A stretch of 60,440 bases of DNA. Origin: Chara braunii. Lineage: Eukaryota > Streptophyta > Charophyceae > Charales > Characeae. The notes under the pieces are model-generated. The model saw nothing but the letters and a program-made list of their open reading frames with translations, had not been told where the DNA came from and did not search any database. Of this stretch, positions 40,004 through 49,349 are shown piece by piece. The translations under genes and the position numbers were made by a program. Position 1 is the first letter of the stretch. Each line of letters opens with the position of its first letter. The stretch lies in contig BFEA01000848.1 of assembly GCA_003427395.1 (NCBI GenBank), forward strand, positions 370,528-430,967, read 5' to 3'.

Positions 40004-43000
40004 GTATGGCATTGGGTTGTCCCAGTTCTTAGACATGAGGTGAGTACCATGTCACACACAGCGCAGGCTTGAGCGGAGCTTATATCGACGCTTAGAGGGG
40101 CGTTCACCACTGACAGACGACGTAGGCTGCGCAGAGAGGTTGGGGATTACATCCCGAAGCTCAGGGTATGCCCGCGAGCGCAGCTAGAGAGGGATGAGGA
40201 TGATGAGAGGTGATCGCCAGAGAGGCGGAGAGAGAGTGAGCAGCCAGAGATCCCACTCAGGCCTAGGACAGGCAGGCGCCGAGGGCGTCAAGATCGAGGG
40301 GATGATCCAGAGGGGAGAGATCAGGTCCTGACCATGGATATTGGGAGGACCCTCCTGACCATGGATATTGGGAGGACCCTCCCGACATGTGATGTGAAGA
40401 AGGAGGCCTTGTCAGTAGGGTCTCGGAGACAGATTGCCTTATCTACTCCAGAGATTGGGACAGTGTCAGCGCCAGAGACATGTCCGACAGAGATACGAGT
40501 TAGAGACCGTGGTGCACATAAGGCAGACAAAACCACTCAACCTAGATTTAGAGAGGATGGGGAGGAAGCTACCCCACAGCTTGTGTTGACGACTGCTTCA
40601 ACCCAGCCTACAGAGATTGATACTACTGAGACAGTGGTTTTCGATACAACATCCGAGGATAGGAGGGGTAGGCCTTATCGGTGGAGAGACATATGGGACG
40701 TAGCATTAGATCTTCCACAAGGGGAGCTACCGCTTATGATAGGTCCTGCCACTATAGTAACGATGCAGGAGGACGAGGAGCCTCAGCCTGAGTGGCCGCG
40801 AGAGACGACGTCGATGCATGATGGGCTAGGCATGATGGGCAGAGGGTCCAGTCTCAGTCAGAGCCGGCAGTGGAGGATGGTGAGAGAGGTGCGATGGGAC
40901 CCTCATCATTGGACGGATCGCTATTACTGAGCGAGAGTCGATTGGCCGAGCTGCCAATTGAGCCTGAGGGTTCATTGACTGCCCAGCTATATGACATGGA
41001 GTCTCCTAGGATGCAGGTACGACAGGAGGTATCCCTACCATCGACCATGGATATAGAGATAGAGCGGGTTGAGGCCGAGGTCTTGGGATTAGACAAGGGG
41101 GATCCCACAGAGGGCATACAGACCCAACGAGTAGGATCATCACCTCTGGAATTTGGGGATACTCCTCGACGAGACGGTGATAGGAATGAGGCCAGCATGA
41201 GGGGCCACGTTGAGGCAGGCCCGAAGCATACCAGGACGCATCTCCGACTCATGAGGAGGGCAGCTTGCCGAAGTCTCGGGGGTCGATAGGCCACGAGCCT
41301 GTCAGGAGGGATGCATGGCTAGCCGAGGAGATGAGACGGATGCCATCATTACATTTTCCAGGCTGGTTGGCTTTTGAGCGAATGGGCCAGGCCACGAGAC
41401 CGTACTTGCCGGTTGATCAGAGCATTGGTGGGCTCAGGGTACTGTATGATGACATAACCTTGCAGAGGACCTATGTTGGTAGTGGCCTCACAGCAACTTG
41501 AGTTGAGTCGTGACAGGCAAACAGAGCATGATGCACTGAGAGAGGTGGTGCGTGATCTTCGTACGTTTGTTAAAGGAAGGGAGGCCCAGACTCTAGAGGA
41601 GGCCGAGGCAATTCTCAGGATTCAAGAGAGAGAGGCGAGTGATTGGCGAACCCAGGTTCAGAGGGTGCTCAGGGAGTATGAGCCACCTGCTGACGCGACA
41701 GATAGAGATAGGCTCGAGCGCAGGGTTGTCCTTGAGACTGTGCGATCATCTCATTTGGAGAGCCAGGTATCGACTCTTGTCAAGTTACAGCGAGAGACCG
41801 AGGAACAGGCACAAAGGCTCTTCTATGAGAATGCGGCCACAGCCGGATGACAGGATGAGGTTAGGATGAGGAGACAGACAGGAGAGGAACCTATGCTTCA
41901 GGGCGAGCGTACACAAACGGAGAAGGGGTTTCAAGCGAGATTGTCATCTGATGCCTCAATGCGAGAGTTGGCGGGAGCATGTCAGGAGACTCACGCAGAC
42001 CAAGATTGCACGAGGAGAGGTGCTTTAGGATGCGGTACAGAGGATCGGTGCTCTGGAACAAGAGAATAGAGGACTGAGGGACACGGTATGTGGCCTCGTC
42101 ACCCGCGCAGAGCAGGCAAGACAGTCTACCTCGAGACTCAAACAGAGGGTTACTGATTTAGAGGAGAGTCGAAGGCGTCAGGCCACGACAGATGTGGTCG
42201 GCGAGAAGAGGACTGAGGAGCAGCAGATTCCTATAAGACAGGCATACATCTCTCATGAGGTAGAGCCAGGTGGAGTGAGGTTAGACATCCCTCGACAAGA
42301 TTCGCGGACAGAGGAGCCACTTGAGGCTATAGGGATGGCATGTGAGGAGGCGGCAGTCGTCGACAAGCTCATGCTTGAGCCGGATGAGATCGAGAGGAGG
42401 AGAGAGGCAGAGGCACGAGGTTTGGACTGAGTCTCTCCCTCATAGTTGGCAGTTCAAAGGGATGCATGGCAAGGATTGGGGGGCAGACATGACAAACGAG
42501 AGAGAGTTTCAGAGCTACGAGATGTCATGCCACAGGAGGACTCGAGCGGATCAGCGACAGTACTGTCGACGACTCTGCCACTTACACCAGCTCCAACTTT
42601 GGGGCCGATGGACGACATAGTGCACCTTCTTTCTTCAGAGTTTTAGAGTTGTGACGAGGAGGCGACGGCTGAGAGGACCTCGAGGATGTTGAGTCCTAAT
42701 ACGGTAGATAGAGTTATACAGGATGTGACAATCCGACTCGAGAGGCGCGGACTCAGGTCTTACCCAAGCCTAAGAAGGCGAAGGTAGAGGGCAACACCAC
42801 AGGTGATATTTGCTCATGGTGTGACAGAGGAGTGCACGACAGAGTTGTTTGCCCCGCCTTCCAGGTTGACCTCAGGAGGCGAGTCGTGCAGTTCGATGGA
42901 CAGGGGCTAGTAAGGGATATGCGTGGCGCTCATCTTCCAACAAGACGTCACAGTGTTAGGAAAGTTGTGTATGACATACTAGGTCTGGAGCTGAGGGAGG

Positions 43001-43010
43001 ATGAGTGACA
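40004..43010 (+). pseudogene. Long charged coiled-coil coding remnant
   Basis: Successive plus-strand frames (40,334-40,930; 40,870-41,289; 41,473-41,850; 41,866-42,069; 42,194-42,430) share a Glu/Arg/Gln-rich, low-hydrophobic composition. Heptad-like stretches such as LSRDRQTEHDALREVVRDL and LERRVVLETVRSSHLESQV look like coiled coil. The end near 42,870-43,008 reads VVQFDGQGLVRDMRGAHLPT and stops after LGLELREDE. It reads as one large decayed protein gene with several frameshifts. I do not recognise it; it continues directly from the gag-like frame. Confidence 0.45.
40327..40380 (+). repeat. 27-bp in-frame tandem duplication
   Basis: CCTGACCATGGATATTGGGA plus GGACCCT occurs twice back to back, giving the peptide repeat TMDIGRTL twice. 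The length is a multiple of three, so it keeps the frame of the surrounding coding remnant. Confidence 0.9.
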
Positions 43011-43348
43011 GGTTACATGTCCACGAGACGCATGAGGTGTCAGATTATGAGATCAAAGAGAAGATCAATGTGAACGAGGTGGCTATTATGGGAGATAGAT
43101 TGTTGGGCTCGTTTCATATTGTTATCTTCTACTTTGAGGGCTTGGAGGCATGGACTTGTATTGCCTCATGACTTGTATATTGAGAGTCTTTGACTCCATG
43201 CTTCGGATTCGAGCCATGTACTATATGTAGTTGAGGACCAGACTTGACTCGCGTTTCAGTGGACTGTACATACATGATAGGCTACTAGTTTTAGTAGGTT
43301 GGGTTGAGTAGGGGTTTGAGAGATCGCCTTAGGCATGAGAGCCCAATT

Positions 43349-43430
43349 TCGTGTGAGATTGGTGTGAGTTTTGTGTGAACTTTGTGTGAGATTGGTGTGC
43401 GTTTGGTGTGAGTATGCGTCTGATATGAGT
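43349..43430 (+). repeat. Short tandem repeat of GTGTGAGNTTTG type
   Basis: GTGTGAGATTGGTGTGAGTT is followed by TTGTGTGAACTTTGTGTGAGATTGGTGTGCGTTTGGTGTGAG, an irregular 10-11-bp repeat. The frames crossing it have no further support. Confidence 0.7.
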
Positions 43431-43439
43431 ATGCCTTTT

Positions 43440-44219
43440 TTAGGATACGACCTTGAGTTAGTAAGTGTCTTAGCAAAATTACATTGTTTCGTTAAGGGGC
43501 GTTGCTCCAATTGTCGGATAAAGACACCCAATTGAGACATTCAATTTCTTCATGATTGATACTAAGATTCAAAGCGTATTGCGCAGATGTGTCTTACGAG
43601 ACAGGACAATCCTTTTTTTTTTGTATGCCCTATTTACAGGCTTGATTCAGACTCATGAGTCTCGTGTGAAAACAGGAGGTCATAAAATATTCTCACAATG
43701 TGGACTTGTGCTCACCTCCCTTGCATATGTCATGTTTGTATTTATTTGTGGTTGTAAGTAAGTTGTTTGATTGGTGAACAAATGGTTACTGACTTTGATT
43801 GCATTAGTGTGTGAGAGTCAGGGAAAAATTGTTCGGCAAAAATGCATGGAAAAAGGTTGAATAGGAAAGGCAACATAAATGTTTGATGGGAAGGGGGCCC
43901 GCTTGAGGAACCACCCGTATGTCTCAGGGGGGAGGTCTGTTTGAGGAGCCACCTATTTATGTATGTCAGATGAAAGTAAAAATTTATGATTATAACTTGT
44001 TCCGTGAAGATGAATAAAGCTTTGATTTTTGCAGAAAATTGTCATTGGGTAACCAAGCTTGAGAAAAGATGTTCATATAAAATGAGGGGTTTCTTCGAAA
44101 GAAAAACTTGTTTGTGGGGCTCTGGGGCCGACGGTCGTATCTACCATGATCAAGCAGAACGACTGCAAGCATTGAAAGTTGGCTCAAGAGTATTTTGGGA
44201 GGCTTAAGCGGGGGGCTAA
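43440..44219. other. No recognisable gene
   Basis: Non-coding. Two similar blocks at about 43,896-43,915 (GCCCGCTTGAGGAACCACC) and about 43,935-43,955 (GTCTGTTTGAGGAGCCACC) repeat with a 38-40-bp step. Otherwise nothing named. Confidence 0.4.
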
Positions 44220-45240
44220 ATCGACATCGTTGGGGCAACCCCCAACGTCGGTTGTTGTCCCGCCTAACCAGGACAGCGGACCCCTAACTTAGCCTGAACT
44301 TAAAGACGGAGGAGTGACCTGCACCATCATTCGTAGCAGATAATATATATATGTGGATTATCATGGTAACTATTATTATTTACTACTTATTATTATTATT
44401 ATCATTATTATTTATTATTATCCTTATTATTATCGTTACTATCATCATATGGAAAAACTAAAATAAGCCAAGTATCGGGTCACTCCAAAAACTCTAACTA
44501 GGGCGATTGCTAGGGGGTAATTAGGTCCAAAAGTCGTAGAGTCGCCTTAGCATTGTGCGAACAATGTAGGCAACATCGTGGTTTCATGGCACGATGAACC
44601 GTGGTTTGGCCCGATCAACCAAATTATGGTGGGCTGAGGGCAGGATTTTAACCCACCTATGACTAGACGCAAGATCGGGCTGAGTTTTGATGTAATTGCA
44701 TGGAGTGAGCTACGTGCAGCACTATGCCTGCCACAAGTTGAACTGCTAAAGAGGGTGTGTTTTTATATGATAAGTTACTCAGAGGAGTATGCTACTCATT
44801 TCAATTGCAGAGTGAGCTACCTAGAGGGGTATGCTTTGAATTTGCTTAAGCTACTAAAGGGAGGTGAGCTACCTGCGCTTGTTATGTGTTGCAGTTTGTC
44901 CCACTCAGGGTAGTTCTCCTGCCTGGAAACCCGCGCCTCAAGATGACGGTTACTTGACAAGCCCAATTCATACGGCACCCAACGAAAATCGAAAGACATC
45001 TAGGACAAACGGAAGGGGCTGGTATTTGAACATTGAAGCTAACCTGGGGCAGGAGTATAAAGAAAGTACCCCTGTGAGTCAGACAGGAGGTGCAGGTTGG
45101 ACTCCTGCTCGCCATAGGAACGACGCAGAACTAGAATACCAAACCCCAAGCTTAGTCCTTCCGATTATACGGATTCGGTTATCCATTTGCTCAGTCTATG
45201 CATTTGCTTGTGTTTTCGCTTATACTTTCTAGCCCTTACC
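44220..45240 (+). repeat. Pre-LTR segment, related to 53.35-54.18 kb
   Basis: Begins with a CATCGTTGGGG...CCCAACGTCGG inverted pair and ACCAGG(A)CAGCGGA, also found at 53,348-53,420. Later blocks correspond too (TGGCCCGATCAACC versus TGGCCTGATCAAGC; GGGCAGGATTTTAACCC versus AAGGGGTTTAAAAC). In both places the segment ends at the start of the long LTR-like repeat, so it looks like the 3' internal end of the same element family. A (TTA)n microsatellite lies at 44,366-44,450. Confidence 0.55.
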
Positions 45241-45243
45241 CAA

Positions 45244-47603
45244 AGCGACGGGGACGTCGCTTAATGGGGTCTGGGAGGACTGTCGTAGCAAACACCCTTA
45301 CAAGGGTATTTGCCGTCGTTTTTAAAGGTAACACTAGGTGCGTCCTTGATAAACGTAACGCATTGATGGGGCAAATCCCGTCAGGGCGCTCACCTCGGCA
45401 ACCTCGCTCCTGACGAGAGTGCGATCTAAATGCAAATGAATTAGAGAGTGTGTGGGGCACACTGTCGGACCAAATACCCTTACAAGTGTATTTGGCCATG
45501 CTTTTGCGTTTGACACAAGGACGACGTTGGCTACCATGACGGAGTCAGTCTGGGATGAAAAGGGTGTGCACGCTTTAGCGTGACACTCGAAACGATTTCC
45601 TCGGCCATTGAGGCCAGGGCAAATCAGTGAGAAAATTTCGAGAGTGTGAGCACGCGTTATTATGACGCTCACTATAATGGTTAGGATCAATAGTAATACC
45701 TTCCGACCGAAAAGGTCGAGGGGTTGATTGGGTCAGTGTCGAGTCGGGTAGATCTACGACACACATTGAGACTTGCGCTGATACTTGTCTACCTACCGGT
45801 ACAGAGCGTCCAAAAATACTAAATTTTGTCGTCTTCTGCTCGACCTCGAGTACTCGACGCATCTATCTCTATTTAGTGTAGTATCGACATACCCGCTACT
45901 TGAGTATTTCTCGTTGCTCTTAAGTGTCGCGGACCTTTTTGCCCGCCACTTGAGTGTTTTCCCCGCAGTGACCCTCAAATGTCGCGGCCTCGGCTAAGTA
46001 CCGGCCCTTCGGGCCTTTCGATCAGCTAAGTACCTACGAGGGTCACGCACACATTCAAACCAACAAGCACTCAGACAGGCACACAGACAGCCAGCGTGCG
46101 CACACGCAGACTCAAATACAGGCTCAAACCACTAGATGGGCGGTGCCCGAATACTGTACAAATACCTGAGTTGCTCCCCTTATCCTCGAAGTGGGAGCTA
46201 ACACAATAGGTTTAGGTACTAATTACTATGCAGAGGGTGCAGGGATCGAAGCCTACCGACCCTTGAGCTAGCTCCCTTTTGATAGGGAACTCAATTGTAT
46301 TTTGCCCCGGCTTCAATAGGCCGGGACTCGTGACCTCAGGATCATAGGTTAGTTAGAGTTAGTAGTTGTAGTTAGCCTCGTTTGAAATCGAGGGCACGAC
46401 AGATGGCACGACAGGGTAGTTAGAAAATTAGGTTTCCGTTTTATCATATTCAAAAAGTTTTCTTATTTATTTTCTTTCCTTTACGATTTTCTAGATTTTT
46501 TTTGTTGTTTGTTTCGGTTTTCCCTTTTCCGTTCTCGTATGAAAACTGATCGAATTTTTCACTATAACCGGGGTAGATTCATTCCCCGGGACTTCTCGAT
46601 ATTCGATCTTCGACAGTATATCGGGGAGAGGGACGGAGGGTTCGTCTCGATGGCAACGACTGCACGGACCATCGTGAACGACCACTGGGAAGTTCGCATG
46701 GTGCACGGGAGGAGAACTCCGTCGAAAAAAAGAAGGGAGAACATCGCACGAAGAGAGGGAGAGTTGCGCGGGGAGGTAGTGGAAGCAGGCGCAGAAAAGG
46801 AAAATGCAGCGAGGTAGAAAGGCAACCGCGCGGAGGTAGCACAACTTGGGAGAGAAAGCGCGCGGACGGAAAAGCACACCAAGGGGGAGATTTGAAGGAG
46901 GAACGTGAGAGTGAAGGAGGGGTTGCGCGGGAAGAAGAAGAAGGGGAAGGGGAAGGAGAGAAGGAGAGAAGAAGAGGGGAGGAGGTGTAGTAGTAGTAAT
47001 AGAAGAAGAAGAAGAAGAAGAAGAGGAGGGAATGAGAGACAGAGAGGAGAAGATACATACCCCCTGTAATCGGTAATGGAGATGTACCGGGCGAGGGTGC
47101 TTGGGACCTCGTGCTTGAGTTACGAGGGGCTCTGTACATAAACTTTGAGTGGTTCCCCATGTCGAGGGGGGAGGTATAGCGACGACAACGACCATGACTA
47201 CGACTACGACGATGACGACAAGGAAGAGAGAGAGATAGAATAGGTAAGTCTTCAATTGCGTGGCCCACTTCACACTACTCTCATTGACAGGACGAACTAA
47301 ATCGAATGAACTTATCGCTTAGACATTGAAATATACATTACGATACCTACGTGTGTGTGAGTGTGTACAGCACGGATGACCGAGCTAAATCGAATGAATC
47401 TACCGCTAAGACATGGAAATATACACTACCATTATCGTTTGTTTGTTTGTACTCGAGTATGTGTGTACATGTGTATGTGTGTGTGTGTGTGTATGACCAA
47501 TCGTGCAACTAACCTCAAGCTACGCCCTCGATAGGATGAACAACATGGAACATGGAGACCTATACTACTACGTGCATGTGTGCATGGGTGTGAGTGCGCA
47601 TGC

Positions 47604-47638
<35 letters not shown>

Positions 47639-47807
47639 CGAGAGAAAGGGAAAACACGAACAAACGGGAGAAGACCATAAGCAAGGAGGTATAGCACGTG
47701 CGCACGGTCGGAGTGGTGACTTGTTGTTCTTCAAAGATAAAATCCTGCGTGACACGACCGTGGGGTGCAGCGCTCCCCAGCAGGGCGTGGGACCGCCGCG
47801 CAGGACA
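45244..47807 (+). repeat. Long LTR-like repeat A (about 2.56 kb)
   Basis: From GACGGGGACGTCG onward this matches 54,180-56,553 in the same orientation for over 2.3 kb, with only scattered differences. Copy A has about 185 extra bp near 45,282-45,466. It ends CCGCGCAGGACA and is followed by a decayed tRNA-Asp primer-binding site. Inside are the palindrome AATACCCTTACAAGGGTATT-type motif (twice), a purine-rich tract with (GAA)n at about 46,985-47,030 and (TG)n at about 47,606-47,636. The open frames in the CT-rich part are low complexity. Confidence 0.8.
46255..46350 (-). other. tRNA-like fragments inside LTR-like repeat A
   Basis: On the minus strand GAGCTAGCTCAAGGGTCGG resembles a tRNA A-box/D-arm and GGCTTCGATCCC a B-box, but only about 10 bp apart, so no anticodon arm is present. 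A second B-box-like GGTTCGAGTCCCGG occurs nearby in copy B (55,075-55,092), while copy A has lost bases there. Chance promoter-like structure or a collapsed SINE are both possible. Confidence 0.35.
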
Positions 47808-47809
47808 GG

Positions 47810-47827
47810 GGGCATCGTTGTAGGGGA
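47810..47827 (+). other. Degraded tRNA-Asp primer-binding site of the LARD
   Basis: GGGCATCGTTGTAGGGGA, 2 bp after repeat A, matches the gypsy site TGGCGCCGTTGCCGGGGA at 13 of 18 positions. The leader that follows (GATCTCG...CTAGCCGAGGTCC...GTGAACGAATTCGGGTTT) matches the leader after 32,689. This fixes repeat A as a 5' LTR and ties it to the gypsy family. Confidence 0.65.
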
Positions 47828-48400
47828 TCTCGCTTTCTAGCCGAGGTCCTCAGTGAACGAATTCGGGTTTGGAAAGACGATGATCACGGCAGAATGACAA
47901 CCTTTAGATAAGATAATATAGCTTGTGACACGTGAGTTGAATTACCGTTGGCTAGACACTAAGAATAGTATATGCAGAAGTGCGAGGTCACACCAACAAT
48001 GCGAACATAATCGCATTTTCAGGGACTTCAGCTGCCTACGAACGTCCTTAAAGAACGGACTAGGGTATAGGATAGTTAGGAGTTTATGTCAAGGACACAA
48101 CTAGTGAATGTAATACTCTTACATAGTAGGTAGAAGTTAGTTTAACGATTTGAGGGAGATGTCTGCGTATGCTGGATCTTTCCTTCTGTTTACGTACTCG
48201 AGTCATTTGTATGTGTAGGTGCATCTGTCAACATAAATTCTCAAAGAGTCGAGGAGGGATAGACGCGTGACTGAATGTTCTGTTTATTTTCTTAGCTAAT
48301 GTACACTGACTTAAGTGAACTTTGCTTTCGTACTACTTTTTTTGTCTATATCTCCTTAGCCATGTAAAAGTTATAGGTTTATGACAGACCTTTGTTCCTC
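47828..48400 (+). other. LARD leader, non-coding
   Basis: Just after the primer-binding site lies the leader hairpin region. A second leader-like copy (CTTCAGCTGCCTACGAACGTCC ... GAACGGACTAGGGTAT, shown here in parts) occurs at about 48,027-48,070. In related elements the leader includes packaging and dimerisation signals; that role is inferred only. Confidence 0.45.
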
Positions 48401-48850
48401 GTGTGATGGGGACTCCCGTGGAGTCGTCACGTTGCTTGCATAAACTGACTGAGGTAATTGATGGGATACTCCTGTAAGAGTTATCCTACCATTCACTCAA
48501 CTAAGTAATGATTTGGTGAAGTGTCTATCTGACTTCGGCGTTGGTAATGGGAAGATGTCGTGTGTCTTCTCTGTTACTTTACGAAACCAGATCTAAGAGG
48601 TAATCTGGTACTCCCGTGGGGTACAAGGCTTCTAGACTAGGACGACTAACATGAGCAAAGGTAGTAGGAGGCTCCCGTGGTGCTCTCCTAATCACCTATC
48701 GGACTAGACTTGGAAGAGAATTACCGCGTGAGTACAAAAACTCCTAAGTCTAGGATGATCCGTCTGATTGAAAGGTGGGGAAATGGGGTTTCCCGTGAGA
48801 ACTACCATATCTCTGACTGAATGGTCTAATTGGTATTGAGAAAGGGGTGA

Positions 48851-48884
48851 GGAAATAGTTTGTATGTTCATACAAACTATTTCC
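48851..48884 (+). other. Perfect 15-bp hairpin
   Basis: GGAAATAGTTTGTAT and ATACAAACTATTTCC are exact reverse complements around the loop GTTC. Confidence 0.9.
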
Positions 48885-48994
48885 GCCACTAACTAAAATA
48901 TGCATAGCAAATGCCACTTGACAAGAGGAGTGAGGACTCTTGTGGGCTCGGCATGCATCTTGGTCATACACGATGCATAGGCAAGGTAGGTGAA

Positions 48995-49030
48995 CGGTCA
49001 GAACAACTTAACTAAGAGTTGTTTTGACCG
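48995..49030 (+). other. Near-perfect 14-15-bp hairpin
   Basis: CGGTCAGAACAACTT pairs with AGTTGTTTTGACCG around a short A-rich loop, with one G-U-type pair. It alternates with the array-3 units. Confidence 0.85.
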
Positions 49031-49349
49031 ATTTCTTACGCATCAAACTGGTAGTAGAATGACTCCCGTGGGGTCATCCTAATACTTGTTTGATTTGGGG
49101 GTTTATTAACGAGGGAAGAAATAAGGAGATTGTGTTTGGACAGTAGATGAATACTCTCATGTGAGTAACCCTACTACTTGTTTGGGTATAACTGATGGAT
49201 GGCATTAGCAATTACTAACGATCTATCTGTTTAACATTCCATCATGTTATGAGAGACTCATGTGGGGTCGTACTATTGCTTGATCAAAGGAGTGGTATTC
49301 GCAGTCATTCGGGTAGTAGTAGGATAACTCTCGTGGGGTCATCCTATTA

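Larger units (their letters stand above)
48403..49349 (+). repeat. Stem-loop array 3: about eleven hairpins
   Basis: The core ACTCCCGTGGGGT (variants CTCCTGTAAGAG, CTCTCGTGGGG, TTCCCGTGAGA) recurs near 48,412, 48,468, 48,610, 48,671, 48,720, 48,789, 48,935, 49,061, 49,151, 49,255 and 49,327. Flanks differ but pair: GTGATGGGGACTC/GAGTCGTCAC, TAGGAGGC/GCTCTCCTA, ATGGGGTT/AACTACCAT, TAGAATGAC/GTCATCCTA, TAGGATAAC/GTCATCCTA. Other hairpins alternate with these (see 48,851 and 48,995). Copies near 48,935 and 49,255 pair poorly. No coding. Confidence 0.75.

Noticed and set aside
46491-47273. 260-codon minus-strand ORF, and its 218-codon relative at 55,381-56,037
   Set aside because: They lie in the purine-rich part of the LTR-like repeats and encode Ser/Pro/Leu low-complexity sequence. 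The two copies are frameshifted relative to each other, so no coding selection is visible.
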